A stretch of 64,000 nt of DNA from BRH-c32 sp041674625 (GCA_041674625.1 JBAYVI010000004.1:1-64000), one strand, 5' to 3'. Positions 6,584-14,505 are shown, numbered from the stretch's first letter. The notes: a model not told the origin generated them from the letters alone. A program made the numbers and translations.

Positions 6584-6762
6584 AGCTTTACAGTCTCCAA
6601 TGCTTTAAGTGAATAGATGTTTACTTCTGCTCTTTTGATGTTACGGTCAATTTCTTCCCGTTCTCGTGTTAACTCGTCAATCTTAGCTGTAACGTTTAAT
6701 CGGTCAATCTGCAAATCCATTGCGATCTTTTCCTGTTCCTGTATTTGTTGTGTCGTTGTCAT
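6580..6762 (-). CDS. short coiled-coil protein (60 aa)
   Basis: Almost the whole length is a heptad-like charged helix (QIQEQEKIAMDLQIDRLNV and a run of E/R/D), typical of a small oligomerising phage protein. Its stop overlaps the next start as ATGA. Confidence 0.5.
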   Translation of the reverse strand: MTTTQQIQEQEKIAMDLQIDRLNVTAKIDELTREREEIDRNIKRAEVNIYSLKALETVKL

Positions 6763-6783
6763 GGTGTTTGGTTTAATGCTTGG

Positions 6784-7008
6784 TTACATAGTTGACTGAT
6801 TGTAGATTTTCTCTAATTCTTTGAAAATAACCATTGTTGTATCTGTCATTTCAGAGTATTTTGCTTTTGATGGAATGCATGTTTTTATTGATGCAAGACT
6901 AGCGTTAAATCTAGCGTACAATTCAAATAGTTCGTTTTTAGATTCTATTGTTATTGTTAGTTCGACAGGATTAAATTTTTCTGTTTTGCGTGTTGATTTT
7001 ACTTTCAT
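6784..7008 (-). CDS. hypothetical protein (74 aa)
   Basis: Basic N-terminus (MKVKSTRKTEKFNPVEL), a beta strand, then two helices. No match known. Spaced 21 bp from the next gene. Confidence 0.55.
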   Translation of the reverse strand: MKVKSTRKTEKFNPVELTITIESKNELFELYARFNASLASIKTCIPSKAKYSEMTDTTMVIFKELEKIYNQSTM

Positions 7009-7085
7009 GGTTGGTGTGTTATGGGTTAATACTTACTTGGTTAGCTATTAAAATTACATTAAACATTCATTTATTCAACGGTCAT

Positions 7086-7313
7086 TTATTCAACGCTCAC
7101 AGCATCCTCCGAAGAGCACCAATGATAAACATCAAAGGCAATCGTGATGCGTCCTTTTTCGTCAATAAATAAATCGTCACCACTTATAAACTCGCCCTTA
7201 CGCCAGTTTTCATTTTCGTCTTTAATTTGATACCAAACGGTTTGCCCATCTAAAGGAAGTGTTAGTCGATTTAATTTTATTTCTGTTACTTTTTTAAATT
7301 CTATATGTGCCAT
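7086..7313 (-). CDS. hypothetical protein (75 aa)
   Basis: Beta-rich, with a DGQTVWYQIKDENENWRKG segment and a late VYHWCS segment, a layout seen in several small phage proteins that bind no known cofactor. Function unknown. Confidence 0.55.
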   Translation of the reverse strand: MAHIEFKKVTEIKLNRLTLPLDGQTVWYQIKDENENWRKGEFISGDDLFIDEKGRITIAFDVYHWCSSEDAVSVE

Positions 7314-7325
7314 CTTACTTTATTT

Positions 7326-7691
7326 TTAGTTGTTGTTTAATAATTCAGGGTTAGTGTGGATAGTTCCTACCTTTTCATACAAAGGAATATTGAAGTTGAA
7401 ATAATATCCGTCTCTTTTTAATGATATTGACATAGTTATATCATGCCAAACAACTTCAAAAACTAATCCAGACGGAGCTTTTACAAGATCACCAAAGTAT
7501 ATTTCTTCGCCATTCATGTATTTATAACCGGTGTATTGGCCTACTGATTCGGGTTTGACTTGCACGTTATAATCTAAGTGAGATGGTTTTTGATCAACTA
7601 TCGCATGTCTATCATGCCTGCAAACATAATACCCATAAACCCACTCGTTGTTGTCAATTCTTTGACCTCTAAATTTTATTATTCTTTCCAT
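7326..7691 (-). CDS. YopX-family protein
   Basis: A 121-residue protein with the full YopX signature: the start IKFRGQRIDNNEWVYGYYV, a central VGQYTGYKYMNGEEIYFGD, then V-x-W and a C-terminal GTIHTNPELL. YopX proteins are common in phages of Gram-positive and Bacteroidota hosts, and their biochemical role is unknown. Length is normal for the family. Confidence 0.9.
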   Translation of the reverse strand: MERIIKFRGQRIDNNEWVYGYYVCRHDRHAIVDQKPSHLDYNVQVKPESVGQYTGYKYMNGEEIYFGDLVKAPSGLVFEVVWHDITMSISLKRDGYYFNFNIPLYEKVGTIHTNPELLNNN

Positions 7692-7817
7692 AATTTCTTT
7701 ATTTTTTTAGTCTTTGCTCCCTGTTTACTAGCCCTGCTTCTCACAGCCTTAGAATGCTCTTTACCGTCTTTAGATTGTCTAATACGATAAACATTATAGC
7801 AGGGAAGAGGGCGAGCA

Positions 7818-8312
7818 TTATTTAATAAGCTTGATTATTTTGTTTATCATTTCAAGATCAACTTTGTATTGTCCGATACACCCTACGTTTACAGATTTAA
7901 CGTTACTTACTTCCAAAGCTTTCTTAATCTTAAAAATTGAACTTTCAGGATAAAAAGTGTGATTAATTGTAACGCCTTCAATAGCTGATTTAACTGGGTA
8001 TTCACCAATCATAAGAGGCTGTTCTTTTATTATGGTAGCCCATTTATCAATATCTCCATCATAAATAACACCATGCGGTTCTCCATTGGCTCCGACAGCA
8101 TAAACACAATTAGGATACAACGAGCATAGTGTAATCCCTCTTATAACTTCGTATTGATAGTCACTATGAGCAGATTTAAATTTGCATCCTATTGGATATT
8201 TTTTAATGGCCTCTTCAAGAAGCGCGGCCATATTTGGTTTACCTTGTTTAAGCGCTTCAACTTCTTTTTGAATGTCCGCTAATTGTTTTTCTAAATCTTG
8301 TAATGTTTTCAT
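7818..8312 (-). CDS. hypothetical phage protein with N-terminal coiled coil
   Basis: The start at 8312 (MKTLQDLEKQLADIQKE) is preferred to the in-frame ATG at 8366 because the coiled coil begins there and an AT-rich leader precedes it; this gives 164 residues. The globular part (about 30-164) is mixed alpha/beta with an IGCKFKSAHSDYQYEV strand pair and repeated IGEYPV / GCIGQYKVD segments. This arrangement is frequent in Bacteroidota phage accessory genes, function unknown. Confidence 0.65.
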   Translation of the reverse strand: MKTLQDLEKQLADIQKEVEALKQGKPNMAALLEEAIKKYPIGCKFKSAHSDYQYEVIRGITLCSLYPNCVYAVGANGEPHGVIYDGDIDKWATIIKEQPLMIGEYPVKSAIEGVTINHTFYPESSIFKIKKALEVSNVKSVNVGCIGQYKVDLEMINKIIKLIK

Positions 8313-8417
8313 CTTATTAATTCCAAATAAATACCCATTTGGTAGGGATTGAGTTATTAATTTCATTCATTACTATGTCAACGTATCGCAGACGGTAGTG
8401 TTTTGATAGGGGTGTTT

Positions 8418-8714
8418 TCATGGGTTGGTTTCTTCGATGCATTGGGTTAGTATTTCGATACGCTTTTCATAAGAACCCTCATACCCGTATTCAGCAGTTG
8501 GAAACCAAAACATCGAAGCTGAATTTGGCCGCTTAGAATTGAACTCTATAAATTGACCTTCATGCATTATTTCAATGGGAATATTTAAAGACCTTAAAGC
8601 GTCTTCAATGCAAGAGCACATCCAAGTATTTATTTTGTCGTTAAAACGCTGGTTACAATTTATTAGCGCTCTTCTATACACGTGATTTCTTTGTTCTTTA
8701 GTTAGTTTTTCCAT
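8418..8714 (-). CDS. hypothetical protein (98 aa)
   Basis: The N-terminus reads as a helical bundle (LTKEQRNHVYRRALINCNQ) with Cys residues at about 20, 33 and 35. The C-terminus has a FWFPTAEYGYEGSYEKR segment. I know similar proteins from Bacteroidota phages without function. Confidence 0.6.
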   Translation of the reverse strand: MEKLTKEQRNHVYRRALINCNQRFNDKINTWMCSCIEDALRSLNIPIEIMHEGQFIEFNSKRPNSASMFWFPTAEYGYEGSYEKRIEILTQCIEETNP

Positions 8715-8716
8715 GA

Positions 8717-8881
8717 TTACTTAGTGTTTAAAAATTCGATTAGCTTAGCTGGAATGTATTTCTTATAGCATTTTATAAGTTTAATCTCAATGCCATTTTC
8801 AGTCTCTCTCCAAAAAACTAAACCATCTAATGCTGATTTTGCAACGGCAAACTTTTCTACTGATGTTGTTATTATTTCCAT
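8717..8881 (-). CDS. small hypothetical protein (54 aa)
   Basis: ATG at 8881, stop TAA. Sequence starts MEIITTSVEKFAVAKSALDG and ends with a basic helix. It fits exactly between two genes with three-base gaps, which supports its reality. Confidence 0.55.
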   Translation of the reverse strand: MEIITTSVEKFAVAKSALDGLVFWRETENGIEIKLIKCYKKYIPAKLIEFLNTK

Positions 8882-8883
8882 GA

Positions 8884-9180
8884 TTACACAGTCTTTGCTT
8901 TGGTTAGTAGTGATTTGATGCGAGATATAGTACTGTTGCTTGTTCCTGTTTGTCCAAACCTTCCATTTAGGTATTCTATTTGTAGTTTAGCTTCACTTAA
9001 CCCATTCACCAACTCCTCCACCAAATAACCGCTCGCTGCTATACGGGCGCTGGCTTGGGCTTCTGATGGGGTTGTACCATAGCACGTGAACGTTATTTTT
9101 CCGTCTACTTTTACTGATGTGTGGTAGTATCCGTTGCCAACTGTTATCACTTTTTCACTTATCTCAATTTTCTTTTCCAT
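8884..9180 (-). CDS. hypothetical protein (98 aa)
   Basis: Two beta strands (VITVGNGYYHTSVKVDGKI), then Ala-rich helices (SEAQASARIAASGYLVEEL) and a basic C-terminus. No known domain. It begins the subgroup that ends with the small gene at 8717. Confidence 0.6.
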   Translation of the reverse strand: MEKKIEISEKVITVGNGYYHTSVKVDGKITFTCYGTTPSEAQASARIAASGYLVEELVNGLSEAKLQIEYLNGRFGQTGTSNSTISRIKSLLTKAKTV

Positions 9181-9290
9181 TGTTGTAGGGGGTTAATTAG
9201 TTTAAAGGCTCTACTTTAAGCTCCAGAGTTTTAGAAGGTTGTTTATTCAGCTCCCAGTTATTCGGTGGAGCTTATACCGAGGGGGCGGGA

Positions 9291-9560
9291 TTACTTCTTT
9301 TCAATGATTATTACCTTATCTAACTTTTGATTATAAGCCGCTTTAAACCCGTCTTTGTATGCCCTTGAGTAGGTTTCGTTTCTTTCATGAACAACCGGTG
9401 CGGCTGCAAGTAAAATGACAGACATAAATAGCCATAAAATGTAATTCACCACAGAAACTCCTGAAATAAATCTGTTTTGATATTTTGACAAAGCGGTTGT
9501 GATTGACATTGTTATTGCCGATAAAATCAGTATAGCGTATATAAAGTGTATTGTTGTCAT
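9291..9560 (-). CDS. membrane protein with two transmembrane helices
   Basis: Hydrophobic segments at about 4-24 and 36-56, then a charged helical tail (HERNETYSRAYKDGFKAAYNQ). The topology resembles small phage inner-membrane proteins. It sits three bases from the upstream gene at 9563. Confidence 0.6.
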   Translation of the reverse strand: MTTIHFIYAILILSAITMSITTALSKYQNRFISGVSVVNYILWLFMSVILLAAAPVVHERNETYSRAYKDGFKAAYNQKLDKVIIIEKK

Positions 9561-9562
9561 AA

Positions 9563-9757
9563 TTATTTTTGTTTTAATTCGTTTTCTTTTTTTATTAATG
9601 AGTTAATTCGTTTCCACACACTTGCGGTTGGAAGCCCTTCAATCTCTCTTTTTCTAGCTAATTTTCTACAAGCCGCTATTGCTATTTCGCAATCACTTAA
9701 ATCCGTACAATCTTCCGCTGTGTAAATTCCGGACATTATATTTGTTCTTGTTGTCAT
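9563..9757 (-). CDS. hypothetical protein (64 aa)
   Basis: Small helical protein with two Cys (DCTDLSDCEIAIAACRKLA) and a basic C-terminal helix. No family recognised. Confidence 0.55.
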   Translation of the reverse strand: MTTRTNIMSGIYTAEDCTDLSDCEIAIAACRKLARKREIEGLPTASVWKRINSLIKKENELKQK

Positions 9758-9827
9758 AACTTCTATTTTTTTTACTGGTTTATATTAAGAGGCTGGTGTT
9801 GTGATTATTCTTTATACGTGGTTAAAA

Positions 9828-10109
9828 TTAAATGGGTTGCGTTTTGGCCGCTAAATGTGAATTAATTTCACGCTCCAATTCGCTGTTTTTGTCCTCTAAT
9901 ACTTCAATTGTACAGTCATAAAGATAATCAAATAGTTTTCCGGCGGCTGAATCTGTTAAAAATTCATTGTGCTGGGTATATCCAAAAGCCCAAAGTGTCT
10001 TTTTAGCGCGGATTATGTCCTGAATTAGGATAAGCTTTTCGTTGAGCCTGTCTTGTTTTTCTTCTTCCACACATTGGCGGAGTATTGCTAATATTCTAGG
10101 GTTTGTCAT
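9828..10109 (-). CDS. hypothetical protein (93 aa)
   Basis: Helical throughout, with charged heptad-like stretches at both ends. It includes the tripeptide context DSAAG written with GCCGCCGG, which also occurs in the gene at 12043-12339. Confidence 0.6.
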   Translation of the reverse strand: MTNPRILAILRQCVEEEKQDRLNEKLILIQDIIRAKKTLWAFGYTQHNEFLTDSAAGKLFDYLYDCTIEVLEDKNSELEREINSHLAAKTQPI

Positions 10110-10120
10110 GGTTACTAGTT

Positions 10121-10234
10121 TTAGTATTGTTTTTTACTGGAGAATAGTTTATCTATTGCCCTTTGTTTTTGATATTGGCGGCTGAATATGTATTTAATAC
10201 GTCTTATTATAGCCTTAATGTGTCCTTTAATCAT
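10121..10234 (-). CDS. very small basic protein (37 aa)
   Basis: The ATG at 10234 overlaps the upstream stop as ATGA. The product is rich in Lys/Arg/Gln (HIKAIIRRIKYIFSRQYQKQ) and could be an amphipathic peptide. The coupling is the main support. Confidence 0.4.
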   Translation of the reverse strand: MIKGHIKAIIRRIKYIFSRQYQKQRAIDKLFSSKKQY

Positions 10235-10401
10235 AGTTCGTTAATACTATTTATTTCTTCCTGAGTGAGGTATGTAATACGTTTACCATAATACAGGGCG
10301 GCTAAAATGCTTTCTTTTTGATCTGATTCGGCGGGAAGTCCAAATTGATCGTAATATCTGCATGCCAATTCGGCGGTTGTTTCTTGTTTTAATTTGTCCA
10401 T
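10231..10401 (-). CDS. small hypothetical protein (56 aa)
   Basis: From ATG at 10401 to TGA at 10231-10233. Helical (MDKLKQETTAELACRYYDQ) with a C-terminal YLTQEEINSINEL motif. It lies between the amber-interrupted gene upstream and the small basic gene it is coupled to. Confidence 0.55.
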   Translation of the reverse strand: MDKLKQETTAELACRYYDQFGLPAESDQKESILAALYYGKRITYLTQEEINSINEL

Positions 10402-10422
10402 GATTATATAAGGGTTAAAGGG

Positions 10423-11310
10423 TTAAAGCCAATTTAATTGTTTTGCTACTCTGTTAATCTCAGTGAAGGCTATTCTATGGCAACCAATAAGTACAAAGTC
10501 TTTGTTTACTTCCTATACTGAGTACTGCATGATTTTTTGTCCGCAATCACCATTTAAACAGCCGCCAGATTTATTAATTTTAATAAGCCAGTTAAAGAAA
10601 CGTTTGGCAATTCCTTCAGGAATCTCTACATTTTGGCTAGTTTCAATGCGTTTTTTGTCGGTATTGTAGCGCAAATAGTCCATTCCATTACGCACATACA
10701 GTGAATTAGTTTTAAAATCCCTGAATTTGCGAAGTTCTTTTACGTGTTCTTTCTTTAGCTCAGCCTGTCTTTTTGCTTCGCGCTATTTAATTGCAGCCTC
10801 TTTAATTTCTGCGTATTTTGCAAACTCGTCTTTATTGGACACCGCTAATAAGGCAGCTAATTCGGATTTTAACTCTTTATAATCAAAACCAATAAAATTG
10901 GAATACCTTTCTACCTTGTCGCGCAACTGGTCTAATTGTGTTAGGTATAATTCAGGCTTTTTAGCTTTTGCCAGTTTTAGCCCGATTTGTTCAGCCTCTT
11001 TTATCCAATATTCTAAATTTTCGTATTTGTCCCCGGCTGGATATGGGCAATATATTAAATTCAAATGATTTGCGGCGCTTCTCACCGTGCTAATATGTTT
11101 GGCGGTGGTATTTGAATAAGAACGAGTGGTAAATAAAGTTCCTCTATTTCCATCAATGCCTATTGAGTGCATAGCAATACAGAAATGATAGCCATAAGAA
11201 TATATTTTGTCGTTGTTAAAATACAGATTACCGTTTGATGTTCTGGCCTCGTCTTGGATTTTATTAGCCCATAAGTGAGCTACATTTTCAGGTGATACTA
11301 CTTTTTTCAT
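10423..11310 (-). CDS. conserved phage protein interrupted by two in-frame TAG codons
   Basis: One continuous frame of 296 codons (including the final TAA) runs from ATG 11310 to TAA 10423-10425. TAG codons at 10783-10785 (codon 176) and 10513-10515 (codon 266) are the only interruptions. From memory, Bacteroidota phages carry an uninterrupted protein of about 290 residues with this order: N-terminal HLWANKIQ and YSYGYHF region, SNTTAKHIS, a basic linker, YLRYNTDKKRIETSQNVEIP, and a C-terminal IGCHRIAFTEIN. Both TAGs fall in linker or surface positions. Either TAG is decoded as an amino acid (Gln is common in crAss-like phages) or the gene carries two amber lesions. Confidence 0.7.
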
Positions 11311-11332
11311 AATGGTTAAGTTTTAAGGTTTA

Positions 11333-11391
11333 TATCTCAGATTTGTAAGGAATTAATGTTTATTTATTTTGTCACAGATTTGTAAGGAAGT
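11333..11391 (-). repeat. paired 21-bp dyad element, direct orientation (minus)
   Basis: Two copies of GATTTGTAAGGAA (reverse of the element) begin at 11340 and 11377, spaced 37 bp, just upstream of the gene starting at 11310. Confidence 0.6.
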
Positions 11392-11579
11392 TATTTATAT
11401 AGCTTTTCAAGCTCATTAATTAAGTTTTCATGAAATTGCCTGATATTGTTTTTAATATTTGCGGGCAAATACATTGAGACATGCGAATATTGATTTATTT
11501 TATTTTCTAATTCAGCGCAAAGGCAATTTAATTCTTCTAATGCATTGTGGTTGGCTTCTTTTATTGGTTTTGCTTTCAT
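11391..11579 (-). CDS. hypothetical protein (62 aa)
   Basis: Small helical protein (starts MKAKPIKEANHNALEELN) with two Cys near residue 20. Its 3' end meets the paired dyad element. No known domain. Confidence 0.5.
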   Translation of the reverse strand: MKAKPIKEANHNALEELNCLCAELENKINQYSHVSMYLPANIKNNIRQFHENLINELEKLYK

Positions 11580-11590
11580 GGCTTTTAGTA

Positions 11591-11857
11591 TTATAGATTT
11601 GTAATGATTTCTAAATTATATCCTTCGCTTTCCAATTCGGCGGCTAAATCTTTGTATTGTTCTGGGGCGGCTATTTCTAATCCTTTTGCGTACCAAATAT
11701 TGCACGCGTTGTGCTGCCCTACATGAGAATAACAGGTATAAAAATCGCCTTTTGGCAAGCCTTGTGAATTTTCATGTGCTTCTGTAAATAACGCTAGTAT
11801 ATCGCCATCATCTTCGATTAAGAATATTACTTTAGTTTTATGTTTATCTTTTTTCAT
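11591..11857 (-). CDS. conserved phage protein of unknown function
   Basis: An 88-residue protein with the order IEDDGDILALF, YSHVGQH, then a C-terminal helix-strand (YKDLAAELESEGYNLEII). I recall this family from many Bacteroidota phages, always hypothetical. No signal peptide. Confidence 0.65.
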   Translation of the reverse strand: MKKDKHKTKVIFLIEDDGDILALFTEAHENSQGLPKGDFYTCYSHVGQHNACNIWYAKGLEIAAPEQYKDLAAELESEGYNLEIITNL

Positions 11858-11866
11858 TGTATTTGA

Positions 11867-12046
11867 TTAGTTAAGTGAATAATTAGGGGCAATGGGTGTA
11901 AAAATGGCGTGATTCTCGGCGGCTGTCAGTCTATCTATGGTGAGAACGTTGTTTAACACTACTTTCATAAGACATTTATGTGTAAATCTTATTCTGGCGG
12001 CTAACATTATCTTGTTCTGTTTGCGTTTTAAATCTCTGTAATTCAT
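11867..12046 (-). CDS. small hypothetical protein (59 aa)
   Basis: ATG at 12046 overlaps the upstream TGA as ATGA; stop TAA at 11867-11869. Basic N-terminus (MNYRDLKRKQNKIMLAARIR), then a mixed region. Reality rests on coupling and codon use. Confidence 0.5.
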   Translation of the reverse strand: MNYRDLKRKQNKIMLAARIRFTHKCLMKVVLNNVLTIDRLTAAENHAIFTPIAPNYSLN

Positions 12047-12339
12047 GGGTTTTTAGATTTGCGGTTAATAACTCGTGTAGGATATCCTATTAATTTGTAT
12101 TCTCTTAAATCGTGGGATAATAAGCTCTCTTTCTTACCAATTGGGCTTAATTTGTCGCTCATTTCTAAATTAGTAAACGAACTATTACACTCGTATTCGC
12201 TACAATCTTCCCATCCTTGTCCGTAATTTTGTTGTATTACTCTGCAATAATTGTGTTTAAGTTGTTTTTTATGTGGCGTTCCGGCGGCTGAATCTAATAT
12301 TAAGCCTGAATTCGTGAATATTTGAATGTTTCTTTTCAT
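12043..12339 (-). CDS. hypothetical protein (98 aa)
   Basis: Start at 12339 (MKRNIQIFTNSGLILDSAAG) chosen over an upstream in-frame ATG at 12384 that would overlap the preceding small gene. It contains two Cys in an EDCSEYECNS segment. Function unknown. Confidence 0.6.
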   Translation of the reverse strand: MKRNIQIFTNSGLILDSAAGTPHKKQLKHNYCRVIQQNYGQGWEDCSEYECNSSFTNLEMSDKLSPIGKKESLLSHDLREYKLIGYPTRVINRKSKNP

Positions 12340-12362
12340 GGTTATAGGTTTTAAAGGGGTTA

Positions 12363-12479
12363 TTAAGCTAATACAGAGAAGCATATAAATAATGCATCCA
12401 TACTCATTGTTACTAAAATCGCTTTAACAGCGTGTAATTTTGTGCCTTTCAAGGCTGGAATTGTCATTAGTGTTATCAT
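12363..12479 (-). CDS. small hydrophobic peptide (38 aa)
   Basis: ATG at 12479, TAA at 12363-12365. The C-terminal 20 residues are hydrophobic. The start coincides with a TGA (12476-12478) that would end the LytTR gene if its TAG were read through, giving an ATGA overlap. Confidence 0.4.
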   Translation of the reverse strand: MITLMTIPALKGTKLHAVKAILVTMSMDALFICFSVLA

Positions 12480-12529
12480 GGTTTTGTGTATTTAATTGAT
12501 TTGTAAATTTTACGTTTGCTATTCGGCGG

Positions 12530-12856
12530 CTAAACCTTAATTATAATCCTATTCATTAAAGATATATACTTATTTAATAACACTAACCCTCTTCTACTTC
12601 CTTTTACTATTATGCCATTAATATAAATATCTTCATATATAATTTTAGTAACATATGCAACATTAACTATCCTATTACGGTGAACTCTTATAAACCAATC
12701 AGGTAAGCCTAAAGCTATATTATTTAAACTAATACATTTCATTAATCTCTGATCTTTAAAATACACTTTACAGTAATTACCACAACTCTCAATAAGCCAA
12801 ATACACTCAACATCAATTAAATACACATTTTTATTATCTTTAATCTCTATATTCAT
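12530..12856 (-). CDS. LytTR-type DNA-binding regulator
   Basis: A 108-residue protein that is essentially a stand-alone LytTR domain: DVECIWLIESCGNYCKVYF at about 15-33, ALGLPDWFIRVHRNRIVNVAYV at about 48-69, then strands and the closing KGSRRGLVLL segment. LytTR domains bind tandem 9-bp sites and usually control promoters. There is no receiver domain. It heads the long minus-strand block, so it may regulate it. The stop is TAG; read-through gives 126 residues with a basic tail and a TGA overlapping the next ATG. Confidence 0.85.
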   Translation of the reverse strand: MNIEIKDNKNVYLIDVECIWLIESCGNYCKVYFKDQRLMKCISLNNIALGLPDWFIRVHRNRIVNVAYVTKIIYEDIYINGIIVKGSRRGLVLLNKYISLMNRIIIKV

Positions 12857-13263
12857 ATCTATTGTTTACTTATTCAAAGATACATCATCATTCCATATTC
12901 CTGCGTTTTCTATCAACCCTAATTACCGCTTACATAGTTATTCAACCTTTCATCACATTTATTCCCTAATCACCTCACTTTCAACGCCAATAACATAACA
13001 ATTAACCATAACACACATTCCACAACACCACAAATAACCCATTAATATGCTAAATATAGCGGATATAGGTATGGTTGAGGGATTATGCTCTAACTACACA
13101 TGTCTACACTCATTAACTATACAATATGCTTCAACTAAGCACACTTGCACACATAAATATATTACACACAACACGCCACAATAATCTAATTTGTACGATA
13201 ATCTGCTTAAATAGTTTCCAAAACATAAAGAATATTTGTTATATTTATCGAAATTTACGGGGT
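12857..13263. other. divergent regulatory region between LytTR and XRE genes
   Basis: No gene is supported here. On the plus strand the region is strikingly rich in A and C with scattered CAC / ACA motifs, unlike flanking sequence. A weak host-type promoter pair (TTTG 13190-13193, TAGTTTCC 13212-13219) precedes the XRE gene. It is a natural place for operators of the two flanking regulators. Confidence 0.5.
12875..12882 (-). promoter_or_regulatory. host -7 box (TATCTTTG) upstream of the LytTR gene
   Basis: TATCTTTG on the minus strand, 19 bp before the LytTR ATG, matches the Bacteroidota -7 consensus. I see no TTG at the ideal -33 distance, so this is a partial match. Confidence 0.35.
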
Positions 13264-13482
13264 ATGTATAAAGAATATTTAAAAAAGCGTATAATTGATG
13301 CGCGGAAAGAGGCTAAATTAACCAAAAGTGACATGGCGGGTAAATTAGGAATAACACTTCCTACTTATTATAAGTTTGAAAGGGAAGGGATAATTAGCCT
13401 AAATCACTATATCCAATTGTGTGACATTCTAAACTTACACATTCAGATAATACCAAAACATTTCCTTACAGAATTGAGATAG
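13264..13482 (+). CDS. XRE-family helix-turn-helix regulator
   Basis: Seventy-two residues from ATG 13264. An upstream in-frame start at 13126 would add a low-complexity His/Ile stretch from the intergenic region, so I reject it. An XRE-type HTH covers about 12-60 (ARKEAKLTKSDMAGKLGITL, then YYKFEREG). It is divergent from the LytTR gene. The last codons are formed by the first copy of a paired dyad element. Stop TAG. Confidence 0.75.
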   Translation: MYKEYLKKRIIDARKEAKLTKSDMAGKLGITLPTYYKFEREGIISLNHYIQLCDILNLHIQIIPKHFLTELR

Positions 13483-13519
13483 AATGAACACACTCTTATT
13501 TCCTTTCAATATTGAGACG
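13460..13519 (+). repeat. paired 21-bp dyad element, direct orientation
   Basis: Copies begin at 13460 and 13498, 38 bp apart. The first encodes the final residues of the XRE protein; the second is in the following intergenic region. Confidence 0.65.
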
Positions 13520-13794
13520 GCATTATAACTAATCATTTAACATCACACGTCTCACACTAATTACAATTTATTCCGCCCAATCTCGTCTTACCATCCCCAA
13601 AAATTAACATTTCCTCAAAATCCATTCCAAAGTCAATTCCAATAGCTTTTTAGCCCCGGTACATCGGTTCAAATGTTTTTTGTGGAAATAATGGTGCATA
13701 GTCCCGTTCTAACATATAAAAATTATAAAAAAAATTATAAAAAAAATTAGAATATTTTTTTGGGGTACAATGGTGTTTTTATTATCTTTGTAAT
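13483..13794. other. intergenic region before the HNH gene
   Basis: It contains the second dyad copy, a pyrimidine-rich middle and near-identical A/T tracts (ATTATAAAAAAA twice, about 13723-13748). No ORF was recognised. It ends in a host-type promoter at 13759-13790. Confidence 0.5.
13759..13790 (+). promoter_or_regulatory. host-type promoter of the HNH gene
   Basis: TTTG (13759-13762) and TATCTTTG (13783-13790) are separated by 20 bp. The ATG is only five bases after the -7 box, so the transcript would be leaderless or nearly so. Confidence 0.5.
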
Positions 13795-14505
13795 ATGGAA
13801 AAAATAAGGTTTAGAGATACAAAATATTGGGTTTATCCTGATGGTAGAGTTTGGTCTGATAGTTTTGGTGGCGGATTTAAGTCATTTACAACTCATTATG
13901 TTGGTTATTTACAAACGAGTATAAGTTTGGGAAAAAAGGGTAATAAGGTTAAAAAAAAGTTTTTTATTCATAGAATGGTTGCGGAGTGTTTTATTCCTAA
14001 TCCTGAAAATAAGCCTCAGGTTAATCATAAAAACGGAATTAAGACAGATAACAGGGTAGAGAATTTAGAGTGGTGTACAAGGAAGGAAAACATGAATCAC
14101 GCTTATGCAACTGGTCTGGTTGAAATTAATGTAAATAATTGGGTTTATCGTAAAAATTTGTTTCCTAGAAATGTTTTAAGTGATTATCAGGCTGAAAAAG
14201 GTCGTTTGATGTGGTTCAATGGAAAAAGTTATAGTGAGATAGCTTTGGAACTGGGTGTTAGTAGAAGCGCTGTTTATTCCGCCGTAAATGGCAAAAATGG
14301 ACATAAATTAAATGGATTTACTCCTATTGATTATAAGAAAAGGGTTGTTTTTTTAAATGAAATGGAAAAGGAGTGGAAGAGTGATTTTTTTCGGGCCACT
14401 AAAGGCGTAAAAAATAAAAAATATATTATAAACGAAGTTGGTCCGCCGGATTGGAGTAAGATAATAAACAATGAGCCTATCCCGGTTACTATAAATATTA
14501 AATAA
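13795..14505 (+). CDS. HNH homing endonuclease with helix-turn-helix
   Basis: A 236-residue protein. Residues 8-45 resemble the NUMOD4 start (WVYPDGRVWSD), and the HNH core follows: H59 R, N77-H78 with KNGIKTDN and a closing NLEWCT at about 90-95. Residues about 138-160 form a sigma-like HTH (YSEIALELGVSRSAVYS). This is the usual layout of free-standing phage homing nucleases. It has its own host-type promoter and no co-transcribed partner. Confidence 0.9.
   Translation: MEKIRFRDTKYWVYPDGRVWSDSFGGGFKSFTTHYVGYLQTSISLGKKGNKVKKKFFIHRMVAECFIPNPENKPQVNHKNGIKTDNRVENLEWCTRKENMNHAYATGLVEINVNNWVYRKNLFPRNVLSDYQAEKGRLMWFNGKSYSEIALELGVSRSAVYSAVNGKNGHKLNGFTPIDYKKRVVFLNEMEKEWKSDFFRATKGVKNKKYIINEVGPPDWSKIINNEPIPVTINIK

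Noticed and set aside
7682..7812. A basic, coding-like minus-strand frame (YNVYRIRQSKDGKEHSKAVR and on)
   Set aside because: It has no ATG, GTG or TTG start in frame and begins just after a stop; it overlaps the end of the gene at 7818. It may be a frameshifted remnant, but I cannot support a gene.
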